A stretch of DNA of 55,544 bases from NCBI GenBank assembly GCA_900546395.1, contig URDD01000006.1:1-55544 (forward strand), read 5' to 3'. Shown here in pieces: positions 1-8,342 of this stretch. This stretch comes from an uncultured Bacteroidales bacterium (GTDB lineage Bacteria; Bacteroidota; Bacteroidia; Bacteroidales; UBA932). The stretch's first letter is position 1. The number at the start of each line of letters is the position of its first letter. Position numbers and translations under genes: made by a program. A model generated the notes under the pieces. The model searched no databases and was not told where the DNA came from. It saw only the letters and a program-made list of their open reading frames with translations.

Positions 1-1
1 T

Positions 2-3000
2 GTAATTTCTATTCCGGCCGAGGAAGTTGAGCTTGAAGTCAACTGTCTCGGTTATGTATCACAGAAAGTCAAAGTTTCTTCTGTCCAGTCTAAAGTGCAT
101 ATTGTCCTTCAGGAAGACAATATGCTCATAGAGGAGACAGTAGTTGTGGGTTATGGTACTCAGAAAAAGGTAAACCTGACGGGAGCTATTTCTGTTGTGG
201 ATTCGAAGTCTCTTGAGGGCAGGTCTGCACACAACCTTTCCACTATGCTGCAGGGATCTGTGCCGGGACTTAATGTCTCTACTTCAAGCGGAGTGCCGGG
301 AAGTTCAGCCAGTCTGAATATCAGAGGTATAGCATCTATCAGCGGTTCCTCTACATCTCCTCTTGTACTTATTGACGGTGCGGAAGGTGATATCTCAAGG
401 GTCAATCCGAACGACGTGCAGTCAATATCGGTCATCAAGGACCTTTCTGCTTCTGCAGTCTATGGAGCCCGTGCTGCTTTCGGTGTCATTCTCGTAACGA
501 CCAAGCAGGGAACTGCAAATGACGGACTTGCAAATGTAAGGTTCAGCGCACGCTGGGGTTGGGAAGAGCCTACGACATCTACCGATTTCATTTCAACAGG
601 TTACTGGGGTACATATATCCACAATATGTTCTGGAAAAATTCAGGCCTCGGAAAATACATCGACTATAATGACGATGATATGGCCGAACTTCTTGCCCGT
701 GTAAATGACAAGGTTGAGGATCCTTCCCGTCCTTGGGTGACAATCCAGAACAGAGGCGGAAAAGAGAAATATGTCTATTATGCCAACACAGACTGGTATC
801 ACGAGCTCTTTACTGACCGTCATCCTACCCAGCAGTACAACATTTCTCTCAGCGGAGGAGCAAAAGGTATCCGTTACTATCTGTCAGGAGCTTTTGACAA
901 ACAGGTCGGTATCCTGAAGCAGAATCCTGACAAATTCAGAAAATACAACCTCAGGTCCAAAATCGATTTCGACATTACAAAATGGGCCAAACTTTCAAAC
1001 AATACTGCATTTTACAGTTCGGCTTACGATTATATCGGTGTAGGCGGTGTGGAGAATGCAATTGCATATAGTGCCACCCATGCATTGCCGATGTTCCCTC
1101 TTAAGAACCCGGACGGTACGTGGGTGGGACAGTCCAGCTTTATCATGACAGGTTCCGGAAGAGTCTGCAATGGAAGGCATATTGTTTTCGGAGATGCCAG
1201 CAACATAAATAAGGAGAACAGAACAGATTTCTCGAATACTACAGAACTGACTATTACTCCTATAAAATCGCTGAAAATAGTAGGAAACTTCACTTATAGG
1301 ATTTATCAGGACAGAAATACCAACAGAACTACCAATATCGTAGGTTCTTCAGGTCCGGGGCAGTTTGACATCTATACTACAGGAGCAGGACTTGACGCAT
1401 TGGAGGAAACAGTAAAGACCTGGAACTACTATGCTACCAATGCCTATGCTTCTTATGAGGAGACTTTCGGAGGAAAACACCATTTTTCTGCGACTGCAGG
1501 TTTCAACTACGAGACTATGAGACGCAAGGATATCAAGGCCGTAGGTCAGAATTTCCTTACAAGAAGCCTGAGTGTCATTGATCTCGTAGGTCCTAACGAG
1601 AACGGGGAAATCATCACATCAGTAAGCGGAGGCCAGACTGCTTATGCTCTCGCAGGTATATTTGCAAGGGTCAACTATGATTTCAAAGGAAAATATCTTT
1701 TCGAGGTGAGCGGACGTTATGACGGTTCATCCCGTTTTGCCAAAGGTTCACGCTGGGGTTTCTTCCCGTCTGCATCATTGGGATGGAGGATTTCAGAGGA
1801 GCCTTGGGTCGATCCTAACCACAAAGTCCTGAGCAATCTCAAGTTGAGGGCTTCTGTAGGTAGCCTGGGAAACCAGAATGTTTCCAACTTCCAGTATATC
1901 AGACTTATCACTCTTCATAACTTTGCAGGTATTACATTCGGAGGAAGCAATCCTGACAAATACGCAAGCATCTCGTCTCCTAATGCATCAGACCTTACAT
2001 GGGAGACTTCACAGCAGTACAATGTCGGTATTGACGCGTCATTCCTTAATGACAGGCTGAGTCTTACTGCCGAAGGTTATATTCGTGATACTAAGGGAAT
2101 GCTTTCTGTAGGTATGGATCTTCCCGGAGTCTATGGTGCAACAGCTCCTAAGACCAACAGTTCAAACCTGCGCACTTCCGGATATGAAATTTCCCTCAGC
2201 TGGAGAGACCAGTTCAAGCTTGCAGGAAAGCCTTTCGGATATTTTGTAAAAGGATCAGTCAGTGACTATAAGTCAGTTATCAAGAAATACTTCAATCAGG
2301 ACAAGTCTCTTGCTGCCGACCCTCTTTACTATGAAGGTATGAGAGTAGGTGAAATCTGGGGATTTGAGGTGGACGGACTTTTCCGTACGGATGAAGAAGC
2401 TGCTGAATATACTTCAAATGTAGATATGAGCTACTTTAATATGAAGTATCTTCCTGACGGATGGAGGGCAGGAGACCTGAAATACGTTGATCTTGACGGT
2501 GACGGAAAAATCAGTATCGGAAGCAACACCGTCGAAAATCCAGGTGACAGGAAGATTCTCGGTAATTCACTTGCAAGTCTGCAATATGGATTTACAGTAG
2601 GTTTTGACTGGATGGGCTTTGATGTTTCGGCTTTCTTCCAGGGAACAGGAAACCACTATTGGTATCCTGTCAGCGAGGCCAGAACATTCTGGGGACCTTA
2701 CGGCGGAGGTTTTGCAACTTATGTTCAGGAAGATATAATGGACAAGATGTGGTCAGAGGAAAATCCTGACGGATATTTCCCTCGTCCTCGCGCTTACTAT
2801 GCTTCAGGATCGGCTACTGCACCTCTTTCTGTCGTAAACAGCCGTTATCTCCAGAACAGAAGGTACTTGAGGTTCAAGAATCTCACGGTGGGTTATACTA
2901 TTCCTGAAAATGTGACAAAGAAAATAGGTATTGAGAAAGTAAGGTTCTATTTTATGGGAGAAAACCTTGCATACTGGTCACCTTTGAAGGCAATCAATCC

Positions 3001-3121
3001 TACGATTGATCCCGAAGGAGCTTATACGAGGGTTGACAGTTCAGGAAAGACTACAGACTATAACAGAATGTGGTACCCTTGGCAGAAAACATTTATGTTC
3101 GGTATTGACATTACATTCTAA
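2..3121 (+). CDS. SusC/RagA-family TonB-dependent outer membrane transporter (5' end outside window)
   Basis: Outer membrane transporter of the SusC family, which takes up substrate captured by its SusD partner using TonB energy. The frame is open from base 2, so the gene starts before the window. The first residues fit the end of a carboxypeptidase-D-like regulatory domain, followed by the TonB-box-like stretch ETVVVGYGTQKK. The plug is marked by LNIRGIAS, PLVLIDG and SASAVYGARAAFG. A long beta-barrel follows and ends in the aromatic signature FGIDITF. A DxDxDG loop (DLDGDGKIS) may bind calcium. A GTG at 95 is open but lies inside the conserved region, so it is not the real start. The SusD gene follows after 174 bp. 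The family is certain; the substrate cannot be read from the sequence. Confidence 0.95.
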   Translation, partial: VISIPAEEVELEVNCLGYVSQKVKVSSVQSKVHIVLQEDNMLIEETVVVGYGTQKKVNLTGAISVVDSKSLEGRSAHNLSTMLQGSVPGLNVSTSSGVPGSSASLNIRGIASISGSSTSPLVLIDGAEGDISRVNPNDVQSISVIKDLSASAVYGARAAFGVILVTTKQGTANDGLANVRFSARWGWEEPTTSTDFISTGYWGTYIHNMFWKNSGLGKYIDYNDDDMAELLARVNDKVEDPSRPWVTIQNRGGKEKYVYYANTDWYHELFTDRHPTQQYNISLSGGAKGIRYYLSGAFDKQVGILKQNPDKFRKYNLRSKIDFDITKWAKLSNNTAFYSSAYDYIGVGGVENAIAYSATHALPMFPLKNPDGTWVGQSSFIMTGSGRVCNGRHIVFGDASNINKENRTDFSNTTELTITPIKSLKIVGNFTYRIYQDRNTNRTTNIVGSSGPGQFDIYTTGAGLDALEETVKTWNYYATNAYASYEETFGGKHHFSATAGFNYETMRRKDIKAVGQNFLTRSLSVIDLVGPNENGEIITSVSGGQTAYALAGIFARVNYDFKGKYLFEVSGRYDGSSRFAKGSRWGFFPSASLGWRISEEPWVDPNHKVLSNLKLRASVGSLGNQNVSNFQYIRLITLHNFAGITFGGSNPDKYASISSPNASDLTWETSQQYNVGIDASFLNDRLSLTAEGYIRDTKGMLSVGMDLPGVYGATAPKTNSSNLRTSGYEISLSWRDQFKLAGKPFGYFVKGSVSDYKSVIKKYFNQDKSLAADPLYYEGMRVGEIWGFEVDGLFRTDEEAAEYTSNVDMSYFNMKYLPDGWRAGDLKYVDLDGDGKISIGSNTVENPGDRKILGNSLASLQYGFTVGFDWMGFDVSAFFQGTGNHYWYPVSEARTFWGPYGGGFATYVQEDIMDKMWSEENPDGYFPRPRAYYASGSATAPLSVVNSRYLQNRRYLRFKNLTVGYTIPENVTKKIGIEKVRFYFMGENLAYWSPLKAINPTIDPEGAYTRVDSSGKTTDYNRMWYPWQKTFMFGIDITF

Positions 3122-3140
3122 GAAGTGTTGGACCTATCAT

Positions 3141-3301
3141 TAAAATTTTTTGACAGAATGAAACCGAACATGAAAATCTTTGATATATTTTCACGTAAGT
3201 GAAATATCAGACGATTTTCATCGTGAGAGTGAACGATAGCGAACGTCTATCAGACTCTCATAAAAATTTTATAAAACATAAAATTTTTTGACAGAATGAA
3301 A
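3141..3301 (+). repeat. Direct repeat and hairpins between susC and susD
   Basis: An identical 23-bp sequence occurs at 3141-3163 and 3279-3301. The second copy contains the SusD start codon and its upstream context, so the first copy carries a decoy start (ATG at 3159) that opens a short reading frame. Between them lie two inverted repeats. One is a short stem around TTTCACGTAAGTGAAA. The other is a nested hairpin with outer arms TGAGAGT/ACTCTCA and inner arms GATAG/CTATC. There is no T-run after the hairpins, so a simple terminator is unlikely. Modulation of the SusC:SusD ratio, or a small inserted element, are both possible. Confidence 0.7.
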
Positions 3302-5080
3302 AAATATTTGATAATATTTGCTGCGGCAGCGCTCGGATTCTCATCCTGTGATATGCTGGATCTCTATCCTGAGTCAGATTTGTCTCCTGAGACATACTTC
3401 CGCAACGAGACGGATTTGATTTTGTTTTCAAACCCGCTGTACAACAACCTGCTGGACAAGAATGTGTTTTCACATACCAGCGACCAGTATCTGAACAAGA
3501 CACTTTCAGACGAGCTTCAGGGCGGTTCTGCAAGAACAGTTCCTGCCAGCGGCGGCGGCTGGTCGTGGGGTGACCTCAGACGCATCAACACGATGCTTGG
3601 AAATATAGGTAACTGTGAGGATGTGGATGTCAGAAACCATTATACAGGTGTGGCAAAATTCTTCAGGGCGTATTTTTATTTCGAGAAAGTAAAAAGGTTC
3701 GGAGATGTTCCTTGGATTGACAAGGAACTCGGTTCTTCAGATGAGGCGCTTTATGCACCTCGTGACAACAGGGAGACTGTCATTACCAATATGCTCGCTG
3801 ATCTTGATGAGGCGACAAGCGAAGGGTTTCTTCCTGCCGAAAAGAGCGCTTACAGAGTTAACCGCTGGGCAGCTCTTGCTCTCAAGGCTCAGATTTGCCT
3901 GTATGAAGGAACATTCAGGAAATATCATACAGAAATGACATTCCAGGGAAATACTGCCGAGTATTATCTTGACCTTGCAGCAAAGGCAGCGGCTGAGATA
4001 ATGGATCAGGGACCTTACAGCCTTTATTCGACAGGCAAGCCTAATGAGGACTATGTGAACCTTTTCGCGAAGGAGGAAGCTGACCCTAACGAGTACATAC
4101 TTTCAAGATGCTACAGCAGTGCCGTGCAGGTATTTCACGATGCATCTACTTATCCTACAATGGCTTCTCACGGTATGCCGGGAATGACAAAGAAGATAGT
4201 TGACAGTTACCTTATGGTTGACGGAACAAGATTTACTGACAAGGAGGGATGGGAGACCATGCAGTTTGCTGAAGAAGTCCAGGGTCGTGACCCGCGCCTT
4301 GCCCAGACTATCAGGACTCCGGGGTACAAGATGATTGACTCAAAACTCAAGACTTCTGTCGATTTCAGTACAACAAGAACCGGTTATCAGCCGGTAAAGT
4401 TCGTGATGTCGGCAAGTGTCGAATCTGCACATGGAACAGGTGACAAATCTACAAATGACCTTCCTATCTACAGGTTCGGTGAGATTCTTCTTATCTATGC
4501 TGAAGCCAAGGCTGAACTCGGGACTCTGACTCAGCCTGATCTTGACAACTCTGTCAATCTTCTGAGAGACCGAGCAGGTATGCCGCATCTCAAACTTCAG
4601 GATGCAAATGCGAATCCTGATACGAAATATCTTCTGAACCCGGAATACGGATATAGGAATATAACAGGGGCGAATGCCGGCGTCATCGCTGAAATCCGCA
4701 GGGAAAGGACAGTGGAACTCGCACAGGAAGGGAACAGAAGATGGGACGACCTTATGAGATGGAAAGAAGGAAAGTGCATTGACCAGAAGATGTATGGCCC
4801 GTATTTCCCCGGACTTGGAGAATATGACCTTGACGGTGACGGCAAGAATGATGTATATTTCTACACGGAAGGCAAACCTAAGCCGGAGATGGCAAGTATA
4901 AAGATAGGTGAGGAAGGTTATTTCTCTGAAGGAAATTCCGGATATTATGATCCTTTCCAGAAATTTGCACATACGTTCAATGAGCAAAGGGATTATTTCT
5001 ATCCTATCCCGAGCGGCGAACGCTCTAAAAACCACAATCTGACCCAGAATCCGGGTTGGGATGACGGTCTTGACTTTTAA
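3296..5080 (+). CDS. SusD/RagB-family nutrient-binding surface lipoprotein
   Basis: 594-residue surface lipoprotein that acts as the lid and substrate-binding partner of the upstream SusC. The N-terminus is a lipoprotein signal peptide ending in the lipobox FSSC (Cys near residue 18), followed by DMLDLYPESDLSPETYF, a typical SusD opening. TPR-like helices follow, with the conserved FFRAYFYF segment near residue 125. The C-terminal half contains EIRRERTVELAQEGNRRWDD, the hallmark of the RagB/SusD C-terminal domain, and the end reads NHNLTQNPGW. A DLDGDGKND loop near residue 510 may bind calcium. Length is normal. It forms one transcription unit with SusC and the downstream BACON protein, 17 bp away. 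Confidence 0.96.
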   Translation: MKKYLIIFAAAALGFSSCDMLDLYPESDLSPETYFRNETDLILFSNPLYNNLLDKNVFSHTSDQYLNKTLSDELQGGSARTVPASGGGWSWGDLRRINTMLGNIGNCEDVDVRNHYTGVAKFFRAYFYFEKVKRFGDVPWIDKELGSSDEALYAPRDNRETVITNMLADLDEATSEGFLPAEKSAYRVNRWAALALKAQICLYEGTFRKYHTEMTFQGNTAEYYLDLAAKAAAEIMDQGPYSLYSTGKPNEDYVNLFAKEEADPNEYILSRCYSSAVQVFHDASTYPTMASHGMPGMTKKIVDSYLMVDGTRFTDKEGWETMQFAEEVQGRDPRLAQTIRTPGYKMIDSKLKTSVDFSTTRTGYQPVKFVMSASVESAHGTGDKSTNDLPIYRFGEILLIYAEAKAELGTLTQPDLDNSVNLLRDRAGMPHLKLQDANANPDTKYLLNPEYGYRNITGANAGVIAEIRRERTVELAQEGNRRWDDLMRWKEGKCIDQKMYGPYFPGLGEYDLDGDGKNDVYFYTEGKPKPEMASIKIGEEGYFSEGNSGYYDPFQKFAHTFNEQRDYFYPIPSGERSKNHNLTQNPGWDDGLDF

Positions 5081-5097
5081 CCTTTAAAATTCTTGAT

Positions 5098-8000
5098 ATG
5101 AAACGCAATAAATTCATTTATAGCGCAATGGCACTTCTGGCTTCTCTGATACTTCCGACAGGTTGTGTCGAGGAGCAGAGTCCGGAAGCTAATGCTGTCC
5201 AGACCAAAGAGACAGAAGTCGTTTTTGCTGCCAGGAATGCAGAGCCGCAGACCATTTCTGTTTTCGCGGATGGCGAATGGCTGGCAGATGTTACAGAGGA
5301 CTGGATAGACCTGTCGGTTATGTCCGGTGACAAAAATACTGAGGTTACCATATCCGTGACCGGCGACAATGTCGATGCCAAAGGTGCGCTTAGAGCCCCG
5401 AGGACTGGAACAATTACGTTCAAGGGACGCTCTGAAGAGAGAATCGGTGTAGTCACTGTAACTCAGAAAGGAGACAATTATCTCGGAATCAATGAATATA
5501 CTGTCACAGAGGTTTACAATGACTTGAAGGATGAAGACAAGTTCAAGATATCAGAGGCCTCTGTTATGGCTGTTTCAGACGGAGGTTTTGTCATTACTGA
5601 CGGTACTACCCTGATGTATGCGGAAGGTGGCAGTGAGATCTCTGCCGGTGACAAGGTTTTTATGAACGGCTCGAAAACTACGATAGGAGGAATACCTGCT
5701 GTCAAGGCAGATGAAGTGGAGGTACTTTCCAGTGAAGAAGTCAAGTATCCGGAGCCTGAGTCTATAGGGCAGGATATGCTGGGAAAGGTTACCTATGTCA
5801 GTCTTGACGGTACTCTTCTCGGATCGACTCTGATTCTTGAAGAAGGCAAGGGAAATATACTTGATGCCCCTGAATCATTCGGACTTGCAAAGCTCAATGT
5901 TCACAAAGTTACTGTAGAAGGTTACTATGTGGGAATGATTGACAAGCAGTACAGTATGGTGCTTACGGCAGTAGAGGATAAGGGAGCTGACAATACTATA
6001 GGACAGTCTATGCCTTATAAGGATGATTTCTCATGGCTTGCGCCTTTTATCGAGCAGGCAAATGCGGCGCTGGATCCTGCAAATAAGATTTCAGACTGTG
6101 TTGCAGGTGCTATTTCAAGTGCGGATGGAGCTGCCAATATTTACACAACTCTTGTTGACAAGGGTGTGAAGGTGCTTGACGAACTGAGGCTGAGGGGTTA
6201 TACTGATTTGAATCCGGATTTCAAGACCATATATCTTCAGGATGCATACTTTAAATTCGGAGCTGGCAAGAAGCAGTCAGGTCTTACTCTTCCGCTGATG
6301 AAGATGGATGGAGCACAGGATATCGTCGTAGCTTTCAAGTGGTGTGCCCATATCGGCGGTTCAGGTGCTGTTGACGATACGGAAATCGTTCTAGAGATTG
6401 ACGGACCTGGTACTGTCGTGACAAAGGCAGGAACTCCTGATGCAAAAGTCAGCGATCCTGTAGCGAACACTCAGAAGACAGGGGAGATGTTCTGGCAGGA
6501 TGTCTCTTTCAAGATAGAAGGAGCGACCACGGCTACATCCATTTCATTCCGTCCTTCGGTATTCGGTTCTCCTGAGGCCCAGGAAGGCGGCTACTACAGG
6601 TACTATGTAGATGATATTGAGGTGATGCTTGCTGCTGATGCAGTTCCAGCAAATATAACGGTAGCAGGAGTGGAAGACAACCTTATTACATTCGAGGGTA
6701 CTCCTGAGGCTCCGTTTGAGTTCGAAGTTACAGCCGATGCAGATTTCTCAGTTTCATCATCAGTCAAGTGGCTTACAGTAGAAAACGGAGAAGGACTTGC
6801 CGGTGAAACAAATAAAGTAAAAGTAACTTGTGCTGAAAGCGACCTTAGCACTCTCCGCAAGGCAGAACTGACAGTAAAGGCAGGTATCACAGTGAAGAAA
6901 ATCCAGGTGGTACAGTCTTCTGCAGGTGCTGCAATTGATCCGTTCATTTCTCTGACTTCCGGCAACTCAGTGTCGGTTCTCGGTGAAGGTGAAACTGTCA
7001 AGGCAAAAGTTCAGTCCAATACTGAATATAAGGTTGAAATTCTTGCTGACTGGATTTCTGAAGAACAGACACCTGCTACTCTTGCCCTTGTAGATGTGCA
7101 TGAGTATTCATTTAAGGTAAAACCTAATCTTACAGGTTCTCCACGTTCCGGCGAAATCAGATTCTTCAACGAGGGTCTGAATATAGAGACAGTACTGACA
7201 GTGAAGCAGGAGAATTTCGAGCCTAGGATAACGGTGCAGAATGCTTCGTCGGTGTTCTGTGCTCCTGCAGCCGGAGCATATAAGTATGATGTTGACAGTA
7301 ATATACCTTTTGATATATCTTCTGACAGTGATTGGATTGTCCTGTCCGCATCTTCTGGCCAGTCAGGCGTTTCTGTCCTTGATGTAAACATTTCTTCAAA
7401 CGCAGGTGCTCTCAGGTCAGGAAATATCATTTTCAGCAATAAGGAGTATGATTACACTTATTCATTGGGCGTGACACAGTTGGGTAATACTGTCGTTTTT
7501 GAGGATGACTTTTCATGGCTTTCTTCTTTGGTGGGAGAGTACAATTCGGCAAATCCAGGCAATCCAATAGGAGATTCGGTCAAGAGCCAGGATTCAGGCG
7601 CGAATGCTCCGAATGCTTATACGACAGAGCCGTTTGCTTCGGGATTTCCAGCAGCACTTGCGCAGGCCGGCTATACGGACTTGAATCCGTCAGGAAAGGT
7701 ATTGTACCCTCAGGATATGTATCTCAAACAGGGTAAGACAAGCGTACATACATCCCTGAAATTTTCTCCTTTCAACGAAGCTTGCGACGCTGTCCTGGAG
7801 TTTGACTGGTGCGCCCATATCCAGGGTACTGGAAAGGTGGATCCGGTAACATTGACTGTAGTTATTACAGGGGACGGACATTTTGAGAATGGAACAAAGT
7901 ACAGCGATCCTTTGAGCAATACACAGCAGCAGGGAGAAATGTTCTGGACGCATTCTTATGTTAAAATTATCGGTGCGACAGCAGGAACTTCTATCAACAT

Positions 8001-8100
8001 AGTCTATACTGACTGCCTGGACAAGGCAAGCGGGTCTTATGATTTCAAAGTCAAAGGAGCTCACCGCTGGCATTTGGACAATGTGAAGATATCCAGATAA
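5098..8100 (+). CDS. Multi-domain BACON surface lipoprotein with duplicated C-terminal-type module
   Basis: 1000-residue lipoprotein (lipobox PTGC, Cys about 23), probably on the cell surface. Domains seen: a BACON-like beta domain at about 30-125; an OB-fold-like region at about 128-305 resembling DUF5689; a roughly 200-residue module beginning DDFSWLAPF near 308; three more BACON-like repeats at about 515-798 (each with an SDSDWI/VKWLTV-type segment and a VxQxG-like ending); then a second copy of the module from about 802 (DDFSWLSSL). The two modules share GYTDLNP, YLQDAYFK/YPQDMYLK, W-CAHI and GEMFW. It lies 17 bp after SusD in the same operon. It likely binds the substrate imported by SusC/D; no catalytic motif was recognised. 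Confidence 0.85.
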   Translation: MKRNKFIYSAMALLASLILPTGCVEEQSPEANAVQTKETEVVFAARNAEPQTISVFADGEWLADVTEDWIDLSVMSGDKNTEVTISVTGDNVDAKGALRAPRTGTITFKGRSEERIGVVTVTQKGDNYLGINEYTVTEVYNDLKDEDKFKISEASVMAVSDGGFVITDGTTLMYAEGGSEISAGDKVFMNGSKTTIGGIPAVKADEVEVLSSEEVKYPEPESIGQDMLGKVTYVSLDGTLLGSTLILEEGKGNILDAPESFGLAKLNVHKVTVEGYYVGMIDKQYSMVLTAVEDKGADNTIGQSMPYKDDFSWLAPFIEQANAALDPANKISDCVAGAISSADGAANIYTTLVDKGVKVLDELRLRGYTDLNPDFKTIYLQDAYFKFGAGKKQSGLTLPLMKMDGAQDIVVAFKWCAHIGGSGAVDDTEIVLEIDGPGTVVTKAGTPDAKVSDPVANTQKTGEMFWQDVSFKIEGATTATSISFRPSVFGSPEAQEGGYYRYYVDDIEVMLAADAVPANITVAGVEDNLITFEGTPEAPFEFEVTADADFSVSSSVKWLTVENGEGLAGETNKVKVTCAESDLSTLRKAELTVKAGITVKKIQVVQSSAGAAIDPFISLTSGNSVSVLGEGETVKAKVQSNTEYKVEILADWISEEQTPATLALVDVHEYSFKVKPNLTGSPRSGEIRFFNEGLNIETVLTVKQENFEPRITVQNASSVFCAPAAGAYKYDVDSNIPFDISSDSDWIVLSASSGQSGVSVLDVNISSNAGALRSGNIIFSNKEYDYTYSLGVTQLGNTVVFEDDFSWLSSLVGEYNSANPGNPIGDSVKSQDSGANAPNAYTTEPFASGFPAALAQAGYTDLNPSGKVLYPQDMYLKQGKTSVHTSLKFSPFNEACDAVLEFDWCAHIQGTGKVDPVTLTVVITGDGHFENGTKYSDPLSNTQQQGEMFWTHSYVKIIGATAGTSINIVYTDCLDKASGSYDFKVKGAHRWHLDNVKISR

Positions 8101-8170
8101 CAGGCTTTGTCAGAAACTGATTGAACTTTTTAGAGACAAAAATTCAAGCGGTTTCCAAATGAAGATATTA

Positions 8171-8230
8171 GCAGAGGGCGGCCCGTAGGTCAATGACTGA
8201 AAGGTCGCCCTGCTTATTTTGATTTTACTG
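8171..8230 (+). terminator. Possible terminator or attenuator after the BACON gene
   Basis: Inverted arms GCAGAGGGCG and CGCCCTGC (one bulge) enclose about 24 nt and are followed by the T-rich stretch TTATTTTGATTTT. It sits between the BACON gene and the phosphodiesterase gene, so it could partly separate the two. Loop size makes it a weaker terminator than the one at 46317. Confidence 0.4.
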
Positions 8231-8342
8231 CAAGTGAAGGTTTGTGGTTGTCGAAACGAAACTTTTTATAACCAAGTGGCTTTTGAATCGAAATAATTTG
8301 TACATTGCAAAAATTTTGGGGATAATATAACTATATCATATT

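Noticed and set aside
4340..5035. Long minus-strand open frame of 231 codons
   Set aside because: It lies wholly inside the SusD gene, opposite strand, with no family resemblance and no start context. It is a shadow of the SusD reading frame.
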